This document shows positions 11,681 through 21,990 of a DNA stretch of 64,000 nucleotides, piece by piece. Under the pieces are notes generated by a model. That model was not told where the DNA came from. It saw nothing but the letters and a program-made list of their open reading frames with translations, and did not search any database. Numbering within the stretch: position 1 is the first letter of the stretch; each line of letters starts with the position of its first letter. The stretch lies in NCBI GenBank assembly GCA_027605045.1, contig JAQFWX010000131.1, positions 1 through 64,000 of the forward strand. Direction: 5' to 3'. Made by a program: the position numbers and the translations under genes. The DNA comes from Phallus indusiatus (Eukaryota; Basidiomycota; Agaricomycetes; Phallales; Phallaceae).

Positions 11681-13973
11681 ATGGGTATTAGCAGCAGTAT
11701 CTACGCAACTCAGCTTCTTCCTACAGCTGCAACTCACCAATCGTCGGTCACGAGCTATTTGGACGATTTATGGAACGCAGCATCCGAGAAGTTGAATAGT
11801 GCTGCTTCGTACTCTTTTCCCAATTTAGCGCGGTCTTTAGTTCTTGGGTATGATATAATATAATATTTCGTTCGGAATAAAATCTTGACTGAACCTTTGT
11901 GTTTTTTTTAAAAAACTAGAGTCTTGAAAATTCTACAGTTCGGGGAACTTCGTGTTATCACACCAGAGAAAGAAGTGTTAACATTCGGGAGTACGATTAG
12001 TACCGACCAAAACTCCTCTTTCAGACCGTTAAGAGCTGAACTTCGGATCAATCGTCCCTCATTTTGGACGAGAGTGCTGTTATCGGTTGATCTTGGCTTT
12101 GGCGAAGCTTATATGTACGGAGATGGTGTGTGTATATCTTTTTTCCAATCAAAGCCCAACCTGAAACTGATCACTGAATGCAACTTTCAACTTATATTTG
12201 TGCCATGATATATGTAGTGGATTGCGATGATATAGCGACGTTTCTTAAGGTAATTGAAATCATTTCTAGTTCCTGAATCTGCGCCGCTAAACTCACATCA
12301 TGATCGTCCTCATTGACAAATCGAATAATCAGATCATATTTCTGAATGATAAACAAATAAGTGCACAACTTGCTTCTACTGGCACTGGCAGTTGGTTCCT
12401 TCCCAAAGCTAGTGTCCTCACCGCCGCTCGTTTTCTGGGAGATTTATCAACTACACGGGCTAATATCTCAGCGCATTATGACATTGACAACACAATGTAT
12501 GTGTAAAGCCAATTCTTTAATTTTTTTTTTTGCAAAAACCCCGGTAATTTATTCATGATTTGAATTAGGTTCGCTGCGTTTCTCAGTTCTGATATGAACT
12601 ATTCTTCCGCCATTTTCAAAGACTTTGAAGAGGACATTCGACGCGATAATAGTTCTGGAGTGGAATTAGAAACGCTTGAAGAGGCTCAAATCAGGAAGAT
12701 GAGGTATTTATCTCGTTTGAGCAGCTTTTTGTTCTAAAAAGACGTCTTCTCCTCACACCGCACTACTTTTAGAAATCTAATCTATCATGCGCGTATTAGA
12801 GAGAACCACAGATTGCTAGAAATAGGTCAGCACATTTTGAGCTTGTAACGATTATCGAATTGAATATCGCAAACCTATATAGGAACGGGCTGGGGTTCAT
12901 TCGCAATTCTAGCTGTCCAGCTAACAGGCTGTACAGTCGAAACCATCACTTTATCCTCCGAACAAAAAACCCTAGCTGAAGAACGCATCAAAGCAGCCGG
13001 CTTATCTGACAAAATCACAGTTCATCTGATGGATTATCGAGAGATAAAGAAACGTTCAGAATGGAAACATCATTTTGATAGGTTCATCAGCGTTGAGATG
13101 ATGGAACACATCGGAAAGGAATTTTTTGAAGCGTATTGGGATGTTGTTGATTGGGCTTTGAAAGAGGATGACGCGGTTGGTTGTGTTCAGGTTATCACGC
13201 TACCCGAAGCTAGTTTGTGACCTTTAGTTTCTTTTTCCTTTTCTTCATCGCTCATTCTTTTATTTTTTTCAAATGTAGATGTTGAAAATTATGATCAGAA
13301 GATAGATTTCATACGGAAATGGGTAAGATTATTCTCTACATTCCCTATCACTCATAATACAAATTTGATTTTTCCGTAATTCATTTCAGAGTATGTTCTC
13401 TGCTACAGTCTAATATCCAGTCATTAAAACTAATCCCGGACACAAAGTATTCCCTGGAGGCTATCTCCCCAGCCTAACTCATCTAATCTCAACCATGACA
13501 AGTGGCACAAAAGGTCGACTGACAACCGACTCAGTCTGGAATATCGGTCCACATTACGCACGCACATTGCGAGAATGGAACCGCAACTTTTTACGCAATT
13601 TTGAAAACGCTATTGCGCCGGGTTTGAAAAAACGTTACAACTTGTCAGACTTAGAAATCTTCCGGAGAAAATGGCGCTGTAAGAGTCTCTCTCTCTCTCT
13701 CTCTCTCTCTCAAAACTCTACTCATGTAACATGCGTTTACTGACGATCTTTTTCATGTCATTTTATTAAGTTTATTTGTAAGTCTTCAACACCAAAAAAG
13801 CTTGAATTGGTATTTCTGATTCTAAATTTTTTTATATTAGCGAAAGCTGTGAAGCGTGCTTTGCAACTAGGGTAGTAGGTGACCATATAATCTCGTTTAC
13901 TCGAACAGGCAACATAGCTCTGGGTTGTACCTGGGACGATTATAGCAAAGTTGACAATTTCAAATCTAAATAA
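11681..13973 (+). CDS. cyclopropane-fatty-acid-synthase-family methyltransferase
   Basis: SAM-dependent methyltransferase of the CFA/mycolic-acid cyclopropane synthase family, acting on lipid acyl chains. Exons: 11681-11847, 11920-12125, 12218-12249, 12333-12496, 12569-12703, 12773-12825, 12883-13212, 13279-13322, 13390 (one nt), 13448-13678, 13771-13777 (seven nt), 13841-13973; 1503 nt, 500 aa. Family segments in order are ANISAHYDIDNTMF, the SAM-binding LLEIGTGWGSFAI, TLSSEQKTLAEERI, FISVEMMEHIGKEFF, DFIRKW-IFPGGYLPSL, VWNIGPHYARTLREWNRNF and RRKWRFYFESCEACFATR, all typical. The IFPGG and FYFE junctions exist only if the two micro-exons are used (see findings). There are no N-terminal membrane helices, so it resembles bacterial-type CFA synthases more than fungal sphingolipid C9-methyltransferases. 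Product chemistry (cyclopropane or methyl branch) is not decidable here. Confidence 0.87.
13686..13711. repeat. TC dinucleotide microsatellite inside an intron
   Basis: About thirteen TC units just after the donor at 13679, within the intron that precedes the seven-nucleotide exon of the CFA-family gene. Its length could influence recognition of that tiny exon, but this is speculation. Confidence 0.8.
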
Positions 13974-13999
13974 ACTCCGCGTCGACAGTGGAACGCAAG

Positions 14000-14467
14000 A
14001 CTTTGATGTTCGGATGCGTGTATCAAAGGCTCTATGTATTGTATATTAAGAGTTCGTTTGTATAGTATGTGTCCTTCCCTTCTGGGTAGAAAGAGGAAAA
14101 GAAATAAACTTTATTAAGTATGTATATATCACGGTGGATAGCGACCGCGGTTATGCTAAAAAGAAAACATAAAAGGTCATGACGGTATTTCGAAACTGGG
14201 GAATAACGCATAAACAAAAAGAAACAACAAGAGATCAATGATGTTGACGTCATATGTGAATTGGAAAGGTGGATTGTGAGATATATGATATCTGTATATA
14301 TACGAGAAAAGTAGAAGTAAACCATTGGATAATCCGAAAATGAAATGAAAATGATGGATTGGTTAATTCGTTCTCGCCAAAAAGGGTCAAGTTGCCTCCC
14401 GGATCAGGCATAACATAAGCTCGAAATTCCATGCGTCTGCAATGGCGGTTGTGCCTGTGACGTTGCT
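14000..14467. other. convergent 3' flanks
   Basis: About 470 bp between the stop of the CFA-family gene and the stop of MVP1. Only short ORFs without recognisable content; probably the 3' UTRs of both genes. Confidence 0.5.
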
Positions 14468-16931
14468 TCAATCGAGAGGCATAGAGTCGATGTTATCATA
14501 CAAAAGGTTCCAGTTAGACTGAACCGCATTCGAATAATTCCGCTCCTCTTTGGCAAAGAGTTGAACAGCCAAGGTAACAAGGGTATTTTCTCGGTTGTGC
14601 AAGACAACGCGCAGTTCATGCCACATACTATAAGACGAGTCAATTAACTCAACAAAAAGGGGCTTATGGAATTGGACGCCTATGAGAGACGTACCTATGT
14701 CGAATGAAAACGCGCCTGGAAAGCAACGTCGAAATCAAAGCCTTATCGCGCTCAATCGTTCCAACAATTCTATCCGCTTCGTCTTCCCATTTATCTTTCT
14801 TGGCCGCTTTGACAGCTTCCAGTTTCGTCGATGCAACGTCAATGCGTTTCTTGATTCGTTCAACCTGGTCACCAGACAGTCGGTCATGCCTGGAGAATAA
14901 GTCACGAGCGGCGATATATAGATCACGTTGTGCCTGACAAGTATGTATGTATGTATTGAGCGAGACAAGAACGGTACACTGATAAATGATAAGAAATGTT
15001 CGCACCTTCACAGCTTCGAGTGTATTGTTCAACATAGTATGTGACTAAAAACTTGAATGAGATATCAATAACAACGAGTGTAAGAGAACTCACCCGTTGA
15101 TCGGCCAAATCGGAGGCGACACGCGTGTGTCCAGAGACAGTTTTCAAACCAGCTTGAACGCCAGTACACAATTCGCAATCTTCACCTCTCCAACACACGT
15201 CACTACCCTCGATCAGCGCATTCAATGTCATCGTCATACGTGCTAAATCAGCCCCAGCTGATTCTCGACGCTTAATCAGCCGTTCCGTAAGGATACACAA
15301 ACGTTGCCATTGCTCGATTAAGAGACTAAGTTTGTTCCGGACGAACCTGAACGTGTGTTTTCGTCAGATTCAGAATTTGCTTTCAAAGGCCTAGCAAAGC
15401 ATGAAAAGCTTACTGAAGTTTGTCTTCTAAATCGCTCGGAATAGTCATTTCTTCCACATGATCAACTCTTTTTGACATGGCTTCCTCGTCCAGTGACACG
15501 TTTGTGTGTTTCCTCCACTCCTCAAAGGCGGGTTCATTGAGAAATACGGATAGAATCCCATCCTCACAAATTACAGGATGATTACTTCAAGGAACATCAA
15601 TGAAGGCAATGTGAAAAAAGAATACTGTGCCCACATGACGAAGTTCAACCATCGAATAAGCCCTCGACTATGGAAGATTTAGTTTTGTAAATTGCATGAT
15701 GTTTTGAATATCGAGCCTATGACGTACCGGCGTTGTTCCACAAAATTAGCATCAGCTAAGAATATAAGAAGATAAGCCAGGTGTACCAAGACTAAGAAAC
15801 TGCATAACTAACGATTGACCCGTTTTGGCGGTAAAGCTGGCAATAGCCGGAACGGATATCTTTTCACCAGACAATCCCAAAGAAAAACGAAGTCGGAGTA
15901 CCGTCTTTGGACAGATCCACCTCGCTTTGAGAATTAAAAAAAAGCAAAGTTCAGTGAGCAAGACGAATTTAGTTTGGTGAGAGTTTGGTGAGAGAAAAGA
16001 CTAACAGTAGTTTCAACCAGATAAACCATATGTCTGGTTAACAAGAAACCTTGTTGACCAATAACTTCCACGGTGGCTTTATCCTGGCGCTTCCACCAGT
16101 CAGAAGGAAGACCGCCTCCAGTGAGCGCAGACGGTCCTCCTGAGGCGCCGTTGACTTGATTTGTTGTTCGGAAAGTTGCTGTCCATGGATCGTCCGAGGA
16201 GTATTGTGGAGCGGGAGAGTGTGGTATGTCTGTTGAATCCATAGTAGGGACAAATGTAGAATTCGTCGCCACTACAGCTGATAGATCCAATGCTGGCTCG
16301 GGGAGAGCGTTTTGAGAGGCGAGCGCAGCAACTTGTTCAATACTTATATCTGTAAACATTATTTTTTTTAAAAAAGGGATGTTTTCTGGAATCATAAGAA
16401 ATTTATACCTCTGCCAGCCTGAGCTAGAGCAACTAGAGCTAAAGCGACAAAGAATTCCAATTTTGAGACTTTTGGGCGCGAGCTGACAAGATTGACAATC
16501 TACAACCAAGAATTAGAAAAAGAATATACACTATTAGAGGAAAGCATAGTTGAACGTACACGATCAACGGTTGTTGCTGGCAAAGCCGAAGTCGCGAGAA
16601 CCCTTGATAGCGCATTCACAGATACTTCGCCCGTGAAAGATGTATCCACGGCTTGAAACGCCTTATTATATATTTGAGGCGCAGTTGCGTCGGCTTGCAT
16701 TAAAACAATCACTTTCCAATAACCAAAAATAATTCTTTTTGAGAATCACGAACCAATAACGTTGCTGAACACGGATGGTACAGCAGCAGGAGGTGGAGTC
16801 GTGATCGGACTAGGACCCGCGCTCCAGGGATCAAGACCATCATAAGCAGAACTTGAAAGAGGGTCGTTGTCATCATAGTTTGCAACGAGACTGTTTCCGT
16901 AGCGGACATTAGCCCGCGGTGTGTTGAACAT
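14468..16931 (-). CDS. MVP1: sorting nexin Mvp1
   Basis: PX-BAR sorting nexin for endosomal/vacuolar membrane traffic. Translation begins at the ATG at 16931-16929 (MFNTPRANVRYGNSLVANYD). Exons, read leftwards, encode an EH-like segment (AFQAVDTSFTGEVSVNALSR, then DR-IVNLVSSRPKVSKLEFF) and a Pro/Ser/Thr linker. The PX domain opens with KATVEVIGQQGFLLTRHMVY and holds the phosphoinositide-binding core QRRYSDFVFLWDCLVKRYPF and RLLPALPPKR. It continues as EQRRRGLIRWLNFVMWAHNH and SVFLNEPAFEEWRK. The C-terminal BAR-like helices run from LLIEQWQRLCILTERLIKRR to the last exon, WHELRVVLHNRENTLVTLAV ... MPLD, stop at 14470-14468. All junctions checked are in frame with ordinary 45-80 nt introns. Its ATG is 62 bp from that of COQ3 on the other strand. 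Confidence 0.9.
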
Positions 16932-16993
16932 TGTATGGGCTGTTCAATCTGTCTTTGAGTTTGGTTTCTGCTGTGACATGCGTGACAGCCGTG
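16932..16993. promoter_or_regulatory. 62-bp divergent promoter, MVP1 / COQ3
   Basis: Only 62 bp lie between the two start codons, so the transcription start sites must overlap or sit inside the opposite gene. It contains a tgacatgcgtgacag segment. No TATA box is visible. Confidence 0.55.
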
Positions 16994-17995
16994 ATGAACT
17001 CATTCGTCTCCACATCGCTCAAAATATGCACGCGAGCTTGTGTTCAGCCGTTGCGTCCTTTTGTCAGACATATCCAGAGCACGGTTAACCAAGATGAAAT
17101 CAACCATTTTTCAAAGCTCTCAGCTGGCTGGTGGGATGAAAAAGGCGAGTTCCGTATGCTGCACAAAATGAACCCAGTCCGTATGCAGTATATTTTGGAT
17201 AAACTGCAAGAAGTCGAAGAAGACGAAAATAGCGTTTCTTTACGCAATGGATCACGCCCACTGTCGGGGCTGGATATTCTAGATGTTGGTTGTGGCGGCG
17301 GATTACTTTCGGAGGTACTACACTTCTGTCTATGCTGAACTTGAGCTTAGGACGTCTTGCTAACCTTTTTACATAGAGTCTTGCGCGTTTAGGAGGCAAC
17401 ACTCTAGCCATCGACGCCTCAGAATCAAATATTGCTATTGCTTCCCTTCACGCCGCCAAAGACCCAATATTCAGTAGTCCAAATACCAGATTGGAGTATA
17501 GACATACTACCTCTGAAGAACTAGTGAAGGAGCCAAACAGATTTGATATCGTCTGTTCTATGGAAGTACTAGAACATGTCGACAACCCCGCCCTGTTTTT
17601 GCGCTCATGCTCTAGTCTCGTCAAGGTGCGTTCTTTTCTCAGTTTATTCACTGTCTATAATGACACCTCTCATCCAGCCGGGTGGACATCTATTCTTGTC
17701 TACTATCGCTCGCACACCTTTGAGCTACCTCTTCACCATCTTTATGGCAGAACAGGTTTTGCGAGAAGTCCCTCCTGGTACACACAACTACGATAAGTTC
17801 ATCAATTCAGAAGAGTTGCTTTCGTTTTTCCGAGAAGAGATGGGTTGGTTTAAGGGCGTACCTGGACGACTGGAAGCCGAGGTCCGTGGTAATATATACC
17901 TACCTTGGAGTGACGAATGGACCCTCGCCGAACGAAATGATTCTTTGACTTCACAATGTAATTATATATTCTGGGTTAGGAAACCTTTCTCATAG
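16994..17995 (+). CDS. COQ3: ubiquinone biosynthesis O-methyltransferase Coq3
   Basis: Mitochondrial SAM-dependent methyltransferase that carries out both O-methylations in coenzyme Q synthesis. Three exons, 16994-17314, 17377-17625 and 17678-17995, each a multiple of three; 888 nt, 295 aa. The N-terminus (MNSFVSTSLKICTRACVQPL) is basic and hydroxylated, fitting a mitochondrial presequence. Then come INHFSKLSAGWWDEKGEF and the substrate-side MLHKMNPVRMQYI, both strongly conserved in UbiG/Coq3. Next are SAM motif I LDILDVGCGGGLLSE, the acidic LAIDASESNI, post-motif DIVCSMEVLEHVDNPA and motif III PGGHLFLSTIARTPLSYLF. The usual C-terminal YDKFINSEEL is present. Start chosen at 16994 because it gives the targeting sequence; an upstream alternative start would run into MVP1. 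Confidence 0.94.
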
Positions 17996-18336
17996 TTTAA
18001 TTTTAAAGTATTTTTTATTAAATGGTATGTAATTCTGCGACAATTCTACTATACAAGGAAACAGAATAGGGACAAACTAGAAAGCTGCAATGATAAAACG
18101 CTCGGCGAAGAATGAACTACGGTAAATGTTCTAAACACGACCACAACAAATGCTATAAACCACACTCCTCAGCTGGGCCCTTCTTGGTAACAAAAAAACA
18201 AGCATAAAATCCGCTGGTCAGGGTACCCACACTAAAATCTCGGAGGGCTGGCTATTTGCCTTCAAATCTTCATGTATGACAGAGGAAAGATACACCTGTC
18301 GCAGCAGGGTAGAAATGAGTCAAGGAAAGATTCTTT
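17996..18336. other. convergent 3' flanks of COQ3 and the zinc-cluster factor
   Basis: 340 bp with no coding or RNA feature seen; both neighbours end here. Confidence 0.5.
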
Positions 18337-21300
18337 TTACGGAGGAGGGATTCCAAAACTCCTCTGTGAATTCATGTGGGGTAATGTTATAGCTAACATG
18401 TCGTTCCAAGCGCTAGGAGGATGTGTACCGATGTCATATGCCATTGAGTAATTGTTGATCGTTTCAACCGGCACTTGGTACGACATATGAGGCAGCGGCA
18501 TTTGATGATGAAGATAATGTTGCCCGTTCGTATTGTGATGGCCATTCGTATACGCTGTAGGCGAATCACCAGAATATGCTGAATCTGCATCGGCCATCCC
18601 ATGCATTTTGTCATTTGGCGGAGTGGATGATTGGTCTCCGAACGTATATGGAAGGTCGATTTCATTCGATGAAACTCTCATGGTTATATCGTCGTCCTTA
18701 ACAGAGGATGATGATTCTCTACGCTCTCGCTCAAAAGCGTATCGGGCCTTCATCTGCAGTCGACGCATGGTGGGCTGTAAAACATTCAGCTCGTGACTCG
18801 TAAGGCATATCAGCATAAGCATACAAGTATTTTGAGAGGTTGAAGTCCGTTCTTCGAGGCTTCAAACATATCGCAAGCCTGGTCGAGATGACTTAGAGCG
18901 TCAGGGGCAAAATCGCATTCGGGTACACACGCCACCAAGGCTCCCAAAGCAATCTAAAATTAAAGAAGAACCAACCCACGGTTATTCAATTGAAACTATA
19001 TTCAAAATGACAGTTGCTTACGGCTGCAGTACCCGTATGGCTCCAAAAGGGCGCCATCCTTTCTATTAGTTGCGGTAACTCGCGCCATAGTCGAATCATA
19101 TCATGTACAAGTGCACGAGCACTGGATAAAAAAAGTAAACAATTGTCAGAAGCCCCTTGCCACACGCACTTCCAAATTTAAAAACTATATGAATCACCTT
19201 TCATATGCAGTAATAGCGGAATTCCAATGGGCACTTGTCATGGGGTCTGTTGTTCTGGCGTTTTTTAATATCTCCGGCACCCATCGTTTGTGAATATAAA
19301 ACACGGCTGCGAGAGTGTAAATCAATTAGGATGAGCGGGATTGAAAAAAAGATAAGACATGTAAACTGACGTGCGGTGCGCCAGACTGCAGCTATATACC
19401 TCTGAAACAGCCTCCCAGGTGGTTCGTTCGGCAATGGCTGATGAGCCTGGGGCCACGAAAGCGAAGCAGGTAATGGGTGATCGCGAAGTTTCTTCTCGAG
19501 TCGGAGAGTATCTTCATATGTAATATTCCTTTCTGTGGCAATATCACACACTAGCTGTGTGAACGAGTACTTCCATGGAAAAACTGATGAAACGTTCAGC
19601 GTGCGTAAATATCGAAGGTAAAAATACCGACAATCGCTGTGTTGGTGATCCGGAACCGATACTTCTTTCGGCCTTTCACATTGAACCATTTTCGATACCA
19701 TCGACGTTGGCCGGCCGAACATGAAACTCTGATAAACGTGGGTGATAAGACGAGACTTTAAGATTCGTCACTTACCATCCAAATGTCATTGCTGAGATCA
19801 TCATGTCAACGTCGGAACATGTAACCCAAAAGGAGTGACTCAATTACCAGTAAAATTCCCAAAAGGTCTGTTTTAGACTAGCGTGTTCAATGGGATCCGG
19901 AACAACCGCAGATAAATCGCGATCTATATATGAAAGTTTTTGAGTTGAATGCTTCAGCCGGAAAAACTTGTCACCCACGCAAGCCACTCTAAAGATGAAA
20001 ATTAATACTATAGAATAGATATAGAAACATATGCACATACAGCAATGACAGCCTTTGCCAGCACGCCAGTAATGGACCATTGGTATTCGCGTCTATGGGA
20101 GGAGTCTGAAATCGTCAGGATCTACCAAGGCGTGCGTAACCTACAATTGTCGCCCAGGGTAAACCCGGAAATACCAGACCATGAGTAGCTATAGAATAAT
20201 GTTATAATGATGATCGACTGCATATATTCATGACGCACAATTGCACGTATTCCGTTAATCCGGGGGCAAACGTCAATAGGAAAGCTGGCCATGGCCGCCC
20301 TTGCAAGAGTGAAATATTGATCAACGTCTTTTGTCATCGAATCGACGTCGATATGGGTGTCGTATATACTTCCTAACAAGAATATCATAAACAAATAGGC
20401 CAATGTTTGTGCGTCTTCGACCAATAGCACCGATGTCCTTTCACAGCTGGGATAGAAAAGACTGAGCAAAGTTTTCATCGTTAAAGGAACGGGAGATACT
20501 AAGGTACTAAACATGTGTTCAGTAAGGGCGTAAGCGGAAGAAGGAAACTAAAACGCACTTCCAAGAAAAATATCTGTGGTAATTGTCGAGCAGCTCGATG
20601 GCACGGTCATAAGGTGGTAAAAACCTCAAAAATACGTCCAGATCTGAAGGCAGAGGTTGATCGTGAAAGGGGAATAGCATGCTGTAAGAGATTATTTGTC
20701 CTGGGAAATCCACTGGCGGTGGTTTGCGTTTCGCGGGAAGGGGTGGGGCGGAATCGGGGACGTCGACCGTATCGTTTTCCTGAGAGAATCATGGCTTAAA
20801 ATAGTTCCGTTGAGAACAAGAGTGAAAACATACTGCAAGCAAGTGCTACAGCACAAAGGTGGAGTTTGGTGAGCTGTTGAGAGCCTGTATCTGTCTGTAT
20901 CTGTGAGACGTACCTCCGAGGCAGCCGTGTCACCGTGATACTGAGTCCCGTCAATGTGAAGAGAACGCATGGCTGCGTCCAATCCTGCTAATTCATCTGT
21001 TTCTACCTGTCGTGGGTCGGCTGCTACATTGTCCAACGATCTCTGAAGGTTGGGCACTGGGGACGCTGTACGGATTTGCAAGTCTTCGACGAGAAGCGGA
21101 TGAGGCAGATTTGAGATAGTATGCTGGACTTCAGCGATAGCCTGTTTAAGTAATTGTTCGCGTTTACTGAGTTTGGCCAAGTCTTCATGTAGAGCTATCG
21201 TTGCCGGTTTGAGAGACCTTGATGAAAAGAACGGAGCGCGTTCGTGTGAATCCTCAACGATGATCACGAAAAATGGTCATACCGGGTTCCCTTTACGATA

Positions 21301-21649
21301 GCGCTTTGAAGACATGCTGCTTCTGTACCGTTTTTCTTACTGTAAAAGAGGACAGAGTGAGCGTCAGCGAGAACATTGGGGAGAATTGGAATTGGCACGT
21401 CATACCAAAAGTCGCCTATCGCGGGGTTGAAAAGCGTTCCAGGAATGAGGGAAGATCAGCGCAAAGAAAGAGGATCACGTACAGGGAAAGGGTCTTGAGC
21501 ACTGGAGCCTAGAAAACGAATGAATACCACGACTTTGGGCTCATCACCGGAACAAGCACTGACCTGCGCTTCCGGCATTCAATACACGGGGCTGGGTCAG
21601 GTCTTGGTCTTGTCCAGTTCGATTGATCATTACGTCCTTCGCGCATCAT
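18337..21649 (-). CDS. Zn2Cys6 fungal-specific transcription factor
   Basis: Nuclear regulator with an N-terminal zinc cluster and a fungal_trans-type middle region. Start at the ATG near 21649 (MMREGRNDQSNWTRPRPDP). The cluster begins CIECRKRRLQCSRPFPCT over two exons. The best continuation uses acceptor ttttacag (about 21343) and gives KKNGTEAACLQ, which puts Lys where the fifth Cys ligand is expected (see findings). A coiled-coil stretch follows (EDLAKLSKREQLLKQAIAEV, HPLLVEDLQI). Middle-domain segments include SYSMLFPFHDQPLP, FLRFLPPYDRAIELLDNYHR, QYFTLARAAMASFP, the FGRP motif (about 19725) and FPWKYSFTQLVCDIATERN. The C-terminus is low complexity, ending SQRSFGIPPP. Many introns; middle exon borders are approximate. 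Targets unknown. Confidence 0.75.
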
Positions 21650-21990
21650 GTTAAAAGTAGAAGGATATATGAAGGAAAGTGATAAAGCTAGAGCATGCCA
21701 GTTAGTACAAGAGCAACAGCACGGGCATTCACAGAAGCTGGAATGTAATCTCCCGTCACTTAGCGCTTTAGCGCCCACGTGCGGCCTGGTCATGTCGCCC
21801 TTTTTGGTTTTAGTTCAAATCCTGCTGATCCGCAAAAAATTGTTCACGCTTAAGATCCGCGGAATGTAATTCATATAATTTCGCCACTCAATCGCGTATT
21901 TCTTTTTGGCTGTGAATTATTGATATGCAGGTATAGTTATTTCAAAAAGAAAACATTGGGCAGATGCAGCTCAAATGTGACGTCATTATT
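21650..21990. other. intergenic, 5' of the zinc-cluster factor and 3' of ERG4
   Basis: 340 bp between two leftward genes. It should contain the promoter of the transcription factor. No other feature seen. Confidence 0.45.

Noticed and set aside
11681..13973. CFA-family gene considered as a pseudogene because of the frame break before FPGG
   Set aside because: A 1-nt exon with good flanking splice sites restores the exact family consensus and the whole model is divisible by three with no other lesions.
15260..15961. Separate genes suggested by short leftward ORFs within the MVP1 span
   Set aside because: They are other-frame readings of MVP1 introns and PX/BAR exons; the correct frame joins across introns into one sorting nexin.
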